A stretch of 56,550 bases of DNA from a virus, in the IMG/VR virus record IMGVR_UViG_3300037493_003812, positions 1-56,550 of that record, one strand, 5' to 3'. The position numbers were made by a program, and so were the translations under genes. Positions 37,621 through 46,153 of this stretch are shown piece by piece. The notes beneath the pieces were generated by a model. The model searched no databases. It worked only from the letters and a program-made list of their open reading frames with translations, and was not told the origin of the DNA. The stretch's first letter is position 1; every line of letters starts with the position of its first letter.

Positions 37621-37899
37621 TTACTGTACCGCTTCCATATTCGCCGGAAAAAGAAAATTCAATTGCGTTTCAAGAATAACAAAACTTTTATGCATATTCA
37701 CATTCATACGTTGCAAATTCTGCACACTCTCACGGGCGTCAACTAGCCGACTGAATACACCAACAACATCCTTGCCCACTAGCATTGCCTGAGGATGGAT
37801 ATCAGTCCGCTCCTTCAAAATTTCGTGGTGCCAAACTTCGGTCGTCTGGCAGCAAATGACATAGATGAATTGATTTTCGATTAGAGCTCCCGTCTTCAT
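37621..37899 (-). CDS. Family A-like protein, 92 aa, leaderless
   Basis: MKTGALIENQFIYVICCQTT start (G-x-LI pattern), DVVGVFSRLVD middle, SFVILETQLNFLFP end. Diverged but recognisable. Confidence 0.7.
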   Translation of the reverse strand: MKTGALIENQFIYVICCQTTEVWHHEILKERTDIHPQAMLVGKDVVGVFSRLVDARESVQNLQRMNVNMHKSFVILETQLNFLFPANMEAVQ

Positions 37900-37905
37900 A
37901 TATCC

Positions 37906-37934
37906 ATTATAACAAATTTTACCCAGAATTTAAA
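37906..37934 (-). promoter_or_regulatory. Leaderless promoter for 37621-37899
   Basis: -35 TTTAAA, 17-nt spacer, TATAAT; ATG 6 nt downstream. Confidence 0.85.
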
Positions 37935-37946
37935 CCAATAAAAGAA

Positions 37947-37968
37947 CACAAAAAGCCCAGGTTTTGTG
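37947..37968 (-). terminator. Terminator after RNA ligase gene
   Basis: CACAAAA-8 nt-TTTTGTG hairpin; T-rich on the minus strand. Confidence 0.65.
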
Positions 37969-37991
37969 CTTGAAATTTCGGCTATCCGGCC

Positions 37992-39197
37992 TTACGACCG
38001 CTTCGCCAGCGAGAGGATGGAGTCCAAGAAGGAAGCCGTCCACTCTCCAGAGACGCCCCGCTTCGCCTCGATATACCCAGCGATATCCGAACACTTGCCC
38101 GCATACTGCATCATCGCCGGATCGAACCAGATTCCAGATTGGTGTGCCGACCGAGCAAAAGTCTTCCGATGCGCCGCAGACCCCCACGGCTCAGACGTTG
38201 CCTCTGCTACCAGAGCCGACACTTCATCATACTTCACTCGATAATCCTTAAGCATTGCCCGAACGCCGCCTTGCATCTTCGTCGCAGACACCTTCATATC
38301 ATCCGACATTACCACGAACGCATCATCCAGCTTCTCACCAAGAATAAGCGTCATGACGTTCCGAGGAGACGCCACTGCATCCTTAAGCCGAGAATATGTC
38401 ATATATTGCGCAGACTTGATCTTCACACGGTTGAAGACGCCCGGCGAAACTTCCTGACAAGCCACGATTCCCTCAAACTGACGAGGATCACGGCCCTGAA
38501 CGAACTCCGTGATTTCTGCTACAGAACCGAGGCGATACGTCTCTATAGACTTCACGCCAAGGATAGAAGACGTTGCCGGCCAATATTCACGCCCCGTAAG
38601 CGTCTCACGCACACCGAGAAGAACGATATAGTCCGTCTTGTGCTGAACAACCACTTGGTTCGCTCCCGCACAAAGCTCGAAAACATACGTCATGGACCGA
38701 TCAAGCTTCTCCGACCAGAGTGCAAAATCACACGCCAGCGTCTTCTCAAAGAGATCACGGAACGTCATATCCCAGCCATTAAGCGGGAGATCTGCCTCGC
38801 AAACTGCCCGAGTCGCCACATGCCACGCAGACTGAATATCATCGAAATAGACGATGCAACAAGTTCCGTCATACTTGTTCTCAAGCACGGTATCATTTGC
38901 CATGAGATCGATCGAAGCTGCTGCTCCCATGCCGCAATTAAAAAACCTGCGGAAAGGCTTAGCGAGCACGACCGTCTCACCTACTGCGGCATCCACAGGA
39001 AGCGGCGAACCGTCAACCGTGCGCAATACAAGCCCTCGGCATTCTTGCGAAAGCTCATCGCTATCAACTGCTTCCAGTTGATCATAATTTAGCGACATTT
39101 TGTAATTTCGCTCAGACGCAATGCGGCACTTAACGCCGTGATCCCGATAGAGATCAGCGATTGAGTGCGTAAGCAGATATTCTTGGACAGGGAGCAT
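37992..39197 (-). CDS. T4 Rnl1-type RNA ligase, 401 aa
   Basis: LSQECRGLVLRTVDG and LAKPFRRFFNCGMG precede motif I ENKYDGTCC, whose Lys becomes adenylated. FEGIVACQE (IV) and VKIKSAQYMTYS (V) follow. Rnl1 ligases reseal tRNA cut by host anticodon nucleases. The in-frame ATG at 39218 lies inside the -10 box and cannot be used; the ATG at 39197 follows AGAAAG. The tRNA array at 54224-55816 and the HAD phosphatase at 50915 fit an RNA-repair role. Confidence 0.95.
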   Translation of the reverse strand: MLPVQEYLLTHSIADLYRDHGVKCRIASERNYKMSLNYDQLEAVDSDELSQECRGLVLRTVDGSPLPVDAAVGETVVLAKPFRRFFNCGMGAAASIDLMANDTVLENKYDGTCCIVYFDDIQSAWHVATRAVCEADLPLNGWDMTFRDLFEKTLACDFALWSEKLDRSMTYVFELCAGANQVVVQHKTDYIVLLGVRETLTGREYWPATSSILGVKSIETYRLGSVAEITEFVQGRDPRQFEGIVACQEVSPGVFNRVKIKSAQYMTYSRLKDAVASPRNVMTLILGEKLDDAFVVMSDDMKVSATKMQGGVRAMLKDYRVKYDEVSALVAEATSEPWGSAAHRKTFARSAHQSGIWFDPAMMQYAGKCSDIAGYIEAKRGVSGEWTASFLDSILSLAKRS

Positions 39198-39216
39198 AGC
39201 GTTTCTTTCTATATAC

Positions 39217-39245
39217 ATTATACCAGATTTTTGGTCAAATTTAAA
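39217..39245 (-). promoter_or_regulatory. Promoter for RNA ligase
   Basis: -35 TTTAAA, 17-nt spacer, TGGTATAAT; leader of about 13-14 nt with an SD. Confidence 0.9.
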
Positions 39246-39270
39246 CCAATAATATGCTTTTGCACAAAAG

Positions 39271-39297
39271 AAAAAGCCCCAGTTTCCCAGGGCTTTT
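39271..39297 (-). terminator. Terminator after 39325-39522
   Basis: AGCCC...GGGCT stem, T-run on the minus strand. Confidence 0.8.
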
Positions 39298-39324
39298 CAC
39301 GCATTAATTCTTTTGCCGGCTTAA

Positions 39325-39522
39325 TTACACTTCGGCTCTTGAAACATCATAGCGAACCCAATCCAAAGTTTCAATCTGAGCCGTAACTACCTCGACTTTA
39401 ACCAGATCACCGCAAAGCTTCGCAATCGAAAGCTCAGCCCTCAGTTTCTCTAGCATCCCGTCAATGATGCCATAAACATCACCGATCCGAAGATCGCACG
39501 GTCCGTCGTTCGCCTTGTTCAT
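39325..39522 (-). CDS. Unknown leaderless protein, 65 aa
   Basis: MNKANDGPCDLRIGDVYGII, then a long helix (GMLEKLRAELSIAKL...VEVVTAQIETL). Monocistronic with own promoter and terminator. Confidence 0.75.
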   Translation of the reverse strand: MNKANDGPCDLRIGDVYGIIDGMLEKLRAELSIAKLCGDLVKVEVVTAQIETLDWVRYDVSRAEV

Positions 39523-39528
39523 ACTCCT

Positions 39529-39557
39529 AGTATACCAGATTTCTACCCGATTTTAAA
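39529..39557 (-). promoter_or_regulatory. Leaderless promoter for 39325-39522
   Basis: -35 TTTAAA, 17-nt spacer, TGGTATACT; ATG 6 nt downstream. Confidence 0.9.
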
Positions 39558-39574
39558 GTAATTAAGAAAATTAT

Positions 39575-39850
39575 TTATAGAGCCGGCATTTCTCCCGTAT
39601 AAACCTGCACTTCTGGTAAGAGGGTCCAGACGTAAAGCTTCTCACCATCCAGAAGAATGATATCGTATGGGTCGCCATATATCTGGCAACTACCTAAATA
39701 AAACATAACTTCGTTCGACCATATCACTCTATCGTTTATACCGGTAAGTCCGCCCCTTTTATCTAAATGATGGCCGACTTTTTGCTGAGTAGGCGTCGGC
39801 GGCTGATACGAAAATACTAGTAAATCGCCGGGCTTACAGCCTTCGCTCAC
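39575..39850 (-). CDS. Family A mini-protein, 91 aa
   Basis: GCKPGDLLVFSYQ start, EVMFYLGSCQ middle, YDIILLDGEKLYVWT end. Its ATG overlaps the stop of the NMNAT gene, placing a family A protein in the NAD-salvage transcript. Confidence 0.8.
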   Translation of the reverse strand: MSEGCKPGDLLVFSYQPPTPTQQKVGHHLDKRGGLTGINDRVIWSNEVMFYLGSCQIYGDPYDIILLDGEKLYVWTLLPEVQVYTGEMPAL

Positions 39851-40896
39851 TTGCCAGTTCCATTCCGTAGAGCCGTGCTCGACATCTTATAGTGCTCCGC
39901 CGGATTATTGATCCGCTTACAAAGATCTAGCGGTGCGCCGGCAATATGGAACAATGTCTCCACCTGCCCATTAACCTCACGATCCGCCACAAGAAACTTC
40001 GTTCCAAGTGCTCGAAATTCATTCAATAGAGGCGTAATTTCCACTCCCCACTTAGGGTCCAGCATCCGGATAAGAGCGTCTACTCCAACAATAATCTTCG
40101 CACCAGGAAACTTTCTCGCCTTATCTAGATAAAGCGGGTCATCCTGCGTAAAGATTCTCGCATAACCATCCAGAAGCTTTGCACGCTCCACTAGTTCAAT
40201 AACGTTCAATGCCGGCTTATGAGGAGGATTAGTCGTGATATGAAAGATTCCTCGACTCGCTCTCGCCAACCACATATGTCCCTCATGCGGAGGATTGAAC
40301 GCTCCTGGAAACAGAACCAGTCCGTTGCCAGTCTTAGGCACTTCTCCTCGCTCCCCATTTTCAAGAAAATAAGGATGCTCAAAAAAGAGCTTAGTCGCCT
40401 TGTCCGTCGCATCAGTCATAACCAATGCTTCCGGCTCTGCCAATGCCGTCAGGGCCAACGCATCGCACTTGTCGCCATCCTGAATCCTCGCCGCCATACC
40501 GACACCCTTTACCAGGATTTCGCTATAAGCCTTTACGCCGTTCTTAGTTGCCACAGCAATAAAGACCCGATGGGCGCCACGATGCGCAACGGTGCTCGCC
40601 ACAGAAGCCGTAAGGCCCAACCCAACGGCCGCCGCTCCATTCAACACAAACGCTCTGCTATATGCTTCAAGCGCCAACGAGATTGCGGTATCTTCCGAAC
40701 AATACTTTGCCGGCTTAAACCCAAGAAACTTATCAGTTGCCTCAGGCTCATAAGGAAACTCTGCTCCAACAAGAACCGCACTGATTCCAGGCACCTGCCA
40801 AAGAATATTTTGAAGACCAGCACCCGCTCCACTTGCCACAATATAAATGCGGTTCTTAGCGGTAAGGAGCGTGTTCAGCTTTTCGCAGTTGTTCAT
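39847..40896 (-). CDS. CinA-like/NMN adenylyltransferase fusion, 349 aa
   Basis: Residues 15-160 resemble the CinA C-terminal (NMN deamidase-fold) domain: VASGAGAGLQNILWQVPG, GLGLTASVAS, HRVFIAVAT. Residues 190-345 are a nucleotidyltransferase: FPGAFNPPHEGHMWLA carries the HxGH-type site and MSSTALR the ISSTxxR-type motif. The second domain should make NAD+ from NMN and ATP. With the NAMPT gene upstream this gives nicotinamide to NMN to NAD+, as in phage NAD+ reconstitution pathway 2 (NARP2). Deamidase activity of the N-domain is unproven. Confidence 0.85.
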   Translation of the reverse strand: MNNCEKLNTLLTAKNRIYIVASGAGAGLQNILWQVPGISAVLVGAEFPYEPEATDKFLGFKPAKYCSEDTAISLALEAYSRAFVLNGAAAVGLGLTASVASTVAHRGAHRVFIAVATKNGVKAYSEILVKGVGMAARIQDGDKCDALALTALAEPEALVMTDATDKATKLFFEHPYFLENGERGEVPKTGNGLVLFPGAFNPPHEGHMWLARASRGIFHITTNPPHKPALNVIELVERAKLLDGYARIFTQDDPLYLDKARKFPGAKIIVGVDALIRMLDPKWGVEITPLLNEFRALGTKFLVADREVNGQVETLFHIAGAPLDLCKRINNPAEHYKMSSTALRNGTGK

Positions 40897-40919
40897 CTTC
40901 GTTGCCTCTTTATACTTAC

Positions 40920-40948
40920 AGTATACCAGGATTCTAGAATAATTTCAA
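40920..40948 (-). promoter_or_regulatory. Promoter for NMNAT gene
   Basis: -35 TTGAAA, 17-nt spacer, TGGTATACT; leader of about 20 nt. Confidence 0.85.
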
Positions 40949-40972
40949 GGGATTAAACTAAGTAAAAATCGT

Positions 40973-41725
40973 TTAAAATCGGGCACTTATGCGCTTCGCC
41001 ATGGCAATAAAGTCATCGTAAGATAGTTTCCTCTTCGCATAGTTGCAAGTAGAACAACAAGAGACACAGTTATCGGTTTGGTAAGCTAATGAACTGTCCT
41101 TCCTGTCTATGCCGTTATAACGAAATTCTCTTTCTACGGTGGTAAGACTTTTGATTTGCCTAATGTTAGAGTATTCTACACCGCAATAATGACAAGGCGC
41201 CTTGATTAGCACCTCAAACTCTTCCTGCGTAAGAAGGTAGTCCAGCTTAAGCTTCTTAGCATGTGCTCGATATTGGTTGCGGATTTCGTTTAATAGAGCT
41301 TGATTGTTTGGCAATGTAGTTTTTCTGGAATATATTAATCCAGTTTGACAACCGCAACTAGTTGTATAGCCGACCAAAAGAGAATGAGAAACTACGTTAT
41401 GTGTTTTCCCGCAATCGCAAAGACATTCCCACAGCGTCCCGTATCGGTGCTCCGATTTTCCAATAAGAAACTTAATAACAAGGAGTGAGCCAAAACGCTG
41501 TCCTGTTAAATCTTTTGTAGCTGGATGGCATATGCCTTTTCCGCAAGAGGTTGTTTCGCCGGCCATAAGACTAGATTTGTCAACTTCATATTGTTTTCCG
41601 CAATCACATTGAACTTTAACGCGCCGCTTTGGCAACGAGCAGTCAAGTGCTACTAGCTTCCCAAAACGTTTTCCGTCAATGTCAATGAACTTTGGATTAT
41701 CTCTTATTGAGGCAAATCTTCCCAT
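40973..41725 (-). CDS. HNH homing endonuclease, 250 aa
   Basis: Two zinc-type repeats (RFGKLVALDC...VQCDCGKQY...SCGKG and RFGSLLVIKF...CLCDCGKTH...SCGC) are followed by an HNH core: CHYCGVEY, NGIDRKDSSLAYQTDN, CCSTCNYAK. Typical phage free-standing endonuclease. It sits between the NMNAT and NAMPT genes, so it has split the NAD-salvage pair. TATACT lies 9 nt before the ATG, overlapping the NAMPT terminator region. Confidence 0.9.
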   Translation of the reverse strand: MGRFASIRDNPKFIDIDGKRFGKLVALDCSLPKRRVKVQCDCGKQYEVDKSSLMAGETTSCGKGICHPATKDLTGQRFGSLLVIKFLIGKSEHRYGTLWECLCDCGKTHNVVSHSLLVGYTTSCGCQTGLIYSRKTTLPNNQALLNEIRNQYRAHAKKLKLDYLLTQEEFEVLIKAPCHYCGVEYSNIRQIKSLTTVEREFRYNGIDRKDSSLAYQTDNCVSCCSTCNYAKRKLSYDDFIAMAKRISARF

Positions 41726-41748
41726 AGTTCATACAGTATAATAGAAAA

Positions 41749-41770
41749 CGGCGGGTATAAATACCCGCCG
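41749..41770 (-). terminator. Terminator after NAMPT gene
   Basis: CGGCGGGTA-TAAA-TACCCGCCG, T-run on the minus strand. Confidence 0.9.
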
Positions 41771-41804
41771 CCCTTAAAATTCAATCTTTATTTGGAGTCT
41801 GCGT

Positions 41805-43250
41805 TCAGTGCCCTGCCTTGGCTGCGTTAGCTCGAACTTCGTCCAGCGTATAGGTCTTCTTGATTTCGCCATTCTCAAAGACGACTTGGAGAAGATCGTT
41901 GGTAACCGGTCCGTTCACCGTGAGCACACGCCCCAGGTCCCCGCTGCGCAGACCTCGGACAAGAGCCTGATGGCCCTTCTTCGACCGCTTACCAGTATCA
42001 GTAATCGGGTCCTTCGATACGTCCCGCCACTCCCCATTCACAAGAGCCGAGGCGCACTTAAAAGCGAAGCGCATTGTGTCCCTGTTGCAGAGTTGCAGCA
42101 AGCCACCTCCCATACCAAATCCAATGCAGCTGGCCGAATAACCTGCTGCCATCACTGCCCGAAGAATCTTAGGAATCGACTCATCGTTAATTCCATCGCC
42201 CTGAATAAGACCGAAGTAAGCAGGGAGCACCTTGAACCCCTTAAGGTTCCGCTTCATCCCAATCTTACGGTCGATAATGTCAAGAATCTTGATAAGAACG
42301 GTCGCCGGGTCACCCGAGTCAGGACGAATAACCAGCTTACCGCCCGAGGAGCTCACAAGGTCCAGAAGCTCCTCGCACCAGATATTCTCTACGGCGTTGT
42401 AAATGTCATACGAATCCGAGACACAAGCCGCAATCTTCTGCATCCCCGCCGGTACCTCACGCTCCACAAGATACTTCTGCACGAAGTTTCTGTAAGCCTT
42501 TGCTTCGTTCTCACGGCCCCACATCGTGATCGTGCTATGTTCAGCCGCAGGAATCGAGAAAGCGCTCATTCGACCCTCGACACCATAATAGTGATTGGCT
42601 GCCCGAATGCCTTCCACAGTGTCCGAACCAAGGAAATTGACAAGGTGCGCCGCTCCACCGATACGAGCCGACTCCTGGCTCGACACGCCTCGTGCGCCAA
42701 AGTCGTGAAGCTTGAAAGCAATCTCGCCTGCCGGATCGTCCGACGACTTTTCAAGTGCTTCAAGAATCGACTGCTTACAGAAATAGCTGATCGTACAAAC
42801 TGTAGTGGCGTACCAAACTTGGACTAGCATCGTTTCAAGATAGCTCACGCACCAAAAGACTTCCGGGTCCGGGACGGTCAATTCGATATCAAAGAGAACA
42901 TTCGACACCGGCACGACAGTTCCCTCAGGGACCGCCCGAATACGGACGGGGAACTTACCATCGTACTTATTGACGAGACACTCCCAGCCCTGCCGATTGA
43001 ACGGCTCGCCATGTGCCTCAAAGAAAGCGGCCGCCTCTTCCACGTGAGCCTGCGTGACAGGCTGCGAGAGGTACTGCTGGAGGTAATACTGGAGACCGAA
43101 GAAAACGGTCGAATGATACCGACCACCACGACTCTCAAAATACGAATACATATTCGTAACGTCGGGCGGATACTGGACCCAGTGCGAAGCCTTATAGCTG
43201 TCCGTGGCGGTAATGGGATTATATGCGAGGGGAGCGATGGTCTTAGTCAT
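41805..43250 (-). CDS. nadV: Nicotinamide phosphoribosyltransferase, 481 aa
   Basis: Full-length NAMPT: NPITATDSYKASHWVQYP start, LHDFGARGVSS (Asp183), IPAAEHSTITMWG with the catalytic His238, VIRPDSGDP, and FGMGGGLLQ. It condenses nicotinamide and PRPP to NMN. Phages use it with NMNAT to rebuild NAD+ after host NADase defences or for their own needs. Leadered promoter with a 5' hairpin and no clear SD. Confidence 0.97.
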   Translation of the reverse strand: MTKTIAPLAYNPITATDSYKASHWVQYPPDVTNMYSYFESRGGRYHSTVFFGLQYYLQQYLSQPVTQAHVEEAAAFFEAHGEPFNRQGWECLVNKYDGKFPVRIRAVPEGTVVPVSNVLFDIELTVPDPEVFWCVSYLETMLVQVWYATTVCTISYFCKQSILEALEKSSDDPAGEIAFKLHDFGARGVSSQESARIGGAAHLVNFLGSDTVEGIRAANHYYGVEGRMSAFSIPAAEHSTITMWGRENEAKAYRNFVQKYLVEREVPAGMQKIAACVSDSYDIYNAVENIWCEELLDLVSSSGGKLVIRPDSGDPATVLIKILDIIDRKIGMKRNLKGFKVLPAYFGLIQGDGINDESIPKILRAVMAAGYSASCIGFGMGGGLLQLCNRDTMRFAFKCASALVNGEWRDVSKDPITDTGKRSKKGHQALVRGLRSGDLGRVLTVNGPVTNDLLQVVFENGEIKKTYTLDEVRANAAKAGH

Positions 43251-43273
43251 TGTGATATTTTGCAGAGGCTTGG

Positions 43274-43294
43274 AGAAGAGCGTCGTTGCTCTCT
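43274..43294 (-). promoter_or_regulatory. Leader hairpin of NAMPT mRNA
   Basis: AGAGAGC-loop-GCTCT (with one bulge) lies in the 5' leader between TSS and ATG. May stabilise the mRNA. Confidence 0.5.
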
Positions 43295-43311
43295 GTCCTG
43301 CTTACACTCTT

Positions 43312-43340
43312 AGTATACCAGCCCGGCGTCCGATTTTAAA
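43312..43340 (-). promoter_or_regulatory. Promoter for NAMPT gene
   Basis: -35 TTTAAA, 17-nt spacer, TGGTATACT; leader about 55-60 nt. Confidence 0.9.
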
Positions 43341-43382
43341 CCAATAAAAAGTCGAATGATTTCGCTAAGTTAGCAGATGTTT

Positions 43383-43616
43383 TCATTCCAAGGCTTCAAA
43401 ATTCTTTTCTATCCAGGGCCCGTACCATAGCGTATCTATGTCCTCGTCGCTCATATCGGATTCCTCAGGACACAATAGACAATAAGTGTTTTTATTTTTG
43501 TCTACTGATAGAACCAAGAGCGCTCTGACGGCGAGGTCATGTTCTGGGGAGTGAGCCCGTTTAGAATGGATGGAGCCTAGAAGCTGACCGACCTTAAACT
43601 TCATGCTGGAATCCAA
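43383..43616 (-). CDS. Family A mini-protein, 77 aa
   Basis: MKFKVGQLLGSIHSKR after four residues; ALLVLSVDK middle; diverged end with an acidic loop. Confidence 0.8.
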   Translation of the reverse strand: MDSSMKFKVGQLLGSIHSKRAHSPEHDLAVRALLVLSVDKNKNTYCLLCPEESDMSDEDIDTLWYGPWIEKNFEALE

Positions 43617-43882
43617 TCACCTTCTGCGGAGAATTCAATTATGACCATATCTTCTAAAAGACCGTGATCGCACGGGTCCTCAAATAAAGAAGATTGCGTC
43701 TTAATCCATTTTAGATGATCTTCTGCTCTAGCTTGATCGATACTGGTAATGGGATATTCATATTGGTCCCGGCCTTCTTCTAGTCCCCATATCTCATAAC
43801 CACCACCTAAGATTGCCGGCATCTTAACCAAAAACTTCCAGCCGTCCTCTTCGCAATCAACGCCAAATAAATATAGCTTCAT
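43601..43882 (-). CDS. Family A mini-protein, 93 aa
   Basis: The ATG at 43882 with AAGAG is preferred to the GTG at 43888. MKLYLFGVDCEEDGWKFLVK, C-terminus DMVIIEFSAEGDW. N-terminal GxL motif degenerate, so membership is by position and C-terminal strand. Confidence 0.65.
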   Translation of the reverse strand: MKLYLFGVDCEEDGWKFLVKMPAILGGGYEIWGLEEGRDQYEYPITSIDQARAEDHLKWIKTQSSLFEDPCDHGLLEDMVIIEFSAEGDWIPA

Positions 43883-43884
43883 AT

Positions 43885-44106
43885 TCACTCTTTTATAATT
43901 TTAAAATATTTATCCGCTGCGGTCCAGGACCAAGACTCTACTCCACTATTTTCCAAAATGCCATATCGACCAAAACCGCCAGTAGAAGAACCTACCGTCC
44001 TTGCCACAACTATAAAGGCTTTTGTTTCCTCGGGAACCCACTCAGGAAAATTATCTATCTTCATCAGCAAATCACCGACTTCGAATTTAGGTTCATATGA
44101 TTTCAT
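43885..44106 (-). CDS. Family A mini-protein, 73 aa
   Basis: PKFEVGDLLMKIDNFPEW start, AFIVVARTVG middle, YFKIIKE end. Confidence 0.85.
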   Translation of the reverse strand: MKSYEPKFEVGDLLMKIDNFPEWVPEETKAFIVVARTVGSSTGGFGRYGILENSGVESWSWTAADKYFKIIKE

Positions 44107-44279
44107 TGAATTAACTCGAAATCTTCATCGACAGTTGATTGATGCCACATCTGCGGCTTATCATCCTCCAATATCTCATAATAGTCCCGAAGAGTTCTAA
44201 TAACGAGAAATGTTGTAGCTTCAACCATTGGTCCGTGAATTAAGGTTAACAAAGAGCCGACTTTAAATTTATGATACAT
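44103..44279 (-). CDS. Family A mini-protein, 58 aa
   Basis: MYHKFKVGSLLTLIHGP start, TTFLVIRTLRDYYEIL middle, FELIQ end. ATGA overlap with the next gene and 11-bp overlap with the one before. Shortest apparently complete member. Confidence 0.8.
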   Translation of the reverse strand: MYHKFKVGSLLTLIHGPMVEATTFLVIRTLRDYYEILEDDKPQMWHQSTVDEDFELIQ

Positions 44280-44484
44280 TTAGCACCTTATAATATAATT
44301 CGACCACATGCGTCCATCGCTTTACAGTTCGTTCATCTCCATAGAGACAAGTATAATATTCTCCCAGAGAATTTGTGCTCTTCTCAATTAGAAGGTTAAC
44401 TGCTTCGATACCGTCGTCCTCGACGGTCGTGCAGTCGATACCCCATTTAGCCGTATCCCAAATAACTAAATCGCCAACTTTCAT
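44269..44484 (-). CDS. Family A mini-protein, 71 aa
   Basis: MKVGDLVIWDTAKWG start, AVNLLIEKST middle, YYKVLNV end. Its ATG overlaps the phosphatase stop. Confidence 0.85.
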   Translation of the reverse strand: MKVGDLVIWDTAKWGIDCTTVEDDGIEAVNLLIEKSTNSLGEYYTCLYGDERTVKRWTHVVELYYKVLNVS

Positions 44485-45320
44485 ATATTAAACTCATTAG
44501 CGATACTGGGATCTCCATATTCAGCCGCACCACAAAGTACCGTAAGGTTCTTCAAGGCGAAGTAAGTGGATGCTCCGTGTGTATGGCCACAAAGAACAAT
44601 TGCTTGATTATCTGGATTTGCTAGACACACCTGCGTCAAGGCTTCGCCCATCTTCTTGGAAGAGAAATGGGGGAGCCAAGTATCATCGGAGACTTTACCT
44701 CGATAGACGCTACTCTCTTTGAATGGAGGAACGTGTGTAGCGACGTATACGGTCTTATAGCCGGCATCAAACGCCGCTTGAAGCTGAGTCCGAACATAGT
44801 CTGCGGACGCACCAGAGAGCACTTGGAGAGCATCAAAGCGCTCCTGACGTGACTTGATGCGGGGACCTGACAATTCTCTAATGAGATAATAATCATTCAT
44901 ATCCAATTGGCTCTTAAACCAATCAGCATAGCCGCCATCATACCAGCCGTCACTTCCCACAAGAGCATGAGTATCCGTAAGATGAATGACGCCAGAACAA
45001 CCTAGCCACCAAGCACCTTCACCAGATGGAAGAGTTTTAGCTGGACCTTCATAGACACAAAGACCTCCAGAGAACTTCGCACGAATTTCGTCAATGCTTC
45101 CGTGGTAATAGTCGTGGTTCCCTGCGACGAAGAAAACAGGACAAGGAGCTAGTTCCTTCCTGAGAACCAGAAGGTGTTCAAAGAGAAGATTAGCGTTAGA
45201 GATATCGCCGGTAATAACGACAATATCAGGATTGGCTCTTTTAAGCTTTCTACAATAGGATTGGACCGCCTTGATATGAAGGTGGTCCAGGTGCGTATCG
45301 GTTAGATGTAATAGTTTCAT
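44481..45320 (-). CDS. Calcineurin-like phosphoesterase, 279 aa
   Basis: Motifs LTDTHLD (6-12), VITGDIS, AGNHDYYHG, YVATHVPP and LCGHTHGAS lie in the order of the metallophosphoesterase superfamily, in the group with Cpd and bacterial cAMP/UDP-sugar hydrolases. Substrate unknown: 2',3'-cyclic phosphates (RNA repair) or cyclic nucleotides (immune signals) are possible but not shown. Distinct from the PPP enzyme at 14668. Confidence 0.9.
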   Translation of the reverse strand: MKLLHLTDTHLDHLHIKAVQSYCRKLKRANPDIVVITGDISNANLLFEHLLVLRKELAPCPVFFVAGNHDYYHGSIDEIRAKFSGGLCVYEGPAKTLPSGEGAWWLGCSGVIHLTDTHALVGSDGWYDGGYADWFKSQLDMNDYYLIRELSGPRIKSRQERFDALQVLSGASADYVRTQLQAAFDAGYKTVYVATHVPPFKESSVYRGKVSDDTWLPHFSSKKMGEALTQVCLANPDNQAIVLCGHTHGASTYFALKNLTVLCGAAEYGDPSIANEFNI

Positions 45321-45324
45321 AAGT

Positions 45325-45573
45325 CTAAGTCTTAGTTATTCGCTGTTGAATAGAAATTCCAAAATTGGCTGCTTCCAGCACAATATTTTGGATAAGCTTA
45401 ATGTTCGCCGGCTTTTCAAGAACAGTCTTTTTACGGCCGGCAATAAACCACTGATCCGAAATATGATTAAACAGATGCGTCGCATAACTCCTTTCAATGA
45501 ATAGACCAGAAGCCATATAATCCATTGTATAGCGAAATGCGATAATCCGTGCGAACTGTTCTACGTTAATCAT
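45325..45573 (-). CDS. Unknown protein, 82 aa
   Basis: MINVEQFARIIAFRYTMDYM and a second helix (IKLIQNIVLEAANFGI). Four bases from the phosphoesterase start, so same transcript. No domain recognised. Confidence 0.7.
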   Translation of the reverse strand: MINVEQFARIIAFRYTMDYMASGLFIERSYATHLFNHISDQWFIAGRKKTVLEKPANIKLIQNIVLEAANFGISIQQRITKT

Positions 45574-45592
45574 TGTGTTCGTTCCTGTATCT

Positions 45593-45621
45593 AGTATAAC
45601 AGATTATTTCTAGAATTTCAA
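45593..45621 (-). promoter_or_regulatory. Promoter for 45325-45573
   Basis: -35 TTGAAA, 17-nt spacer, TATACT; leader about 13 nt. Overlaps the end of the upstream gene. Confidence 0.8.
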
Positions 45622-45884
45622 CCATTTAGGAAATACCAATCTTCATCCATTTCATCGCTCCTAGCCGACGGCGTGTTCCAAATTATAGAATATTCAATAT
45701 TTCCATTTGGAGACAACAATTTCAAATAATCTGATTCTTGGTCAGGATTACGATTTAGAGCATAATCTTTGTGAAGACCAACGGGAGCGTTATAGCGCTC
45801 ATAAAGCCTGCAACGTTCTAGTATGACATAAAGTTCGCCAGTGGCACGAAGCTGGATAATAGAGCCGGGCTTATACCTATCCAT
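45618..45884 (-). CDS. Family A mini-protein, 88 aa
   Basis: DRYKPGSIIQLRATG start, LYVILERCR middle, LKLLSPNGNIEYSI end. Confidence 0.8.
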   Translation of the reverse strand: MDRYKPGSIIQLRATGELYVILERCRLYERYNAPVGLHKDYALNRNPDQESDYLKLLSPNGNIEYSIIWNTPSARSDEMDEDWYFLNG

Positions 45885-46152
45885 TCTTCATTTCCTCAGT
45901 CTCAACCTCGTTAGGCTCCGACTCTGCTTCTGTCTTCATTTCCGCCTCGATAAGGTCAACAGCCTCTTCAAGGTCATTCCAGCTAGAACGATAGCGAGGC
46001 GCACGAACCTTGCTCTTAGAGATGCGACGGGCTGCCTTAGACACCAGACGCTTATTCAGCTTCTTATTCGAGTAAGGAACACAGCACCTACAGTTAAGAC
46101 CACCAGGTCCGATGCCGGCACACTTCAATGCTTCTTTCTTTTCATCACTCAT
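45877..46152 (-). CDS. Unknown Cys-containing protein, 91 aa
   Basis: MSDEKKEALKCAGIGPGGLN then CRCC, a basic helix (NKRLVSKAARRISKSK) and an acidic C-terminal tail. Charge-segregated; unknown function. Confidence 0.7.
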   Translation of the reverse strand: MSDEKKEALKCAGIGPGGLNCRCCVPYSNKKLNKRLVSKAARRISKSKVRAPRYRSSWNDLEEAVDLIEAEMKTEAESEPNEVETEEMKNG

Positions 46153-46153
46153 T

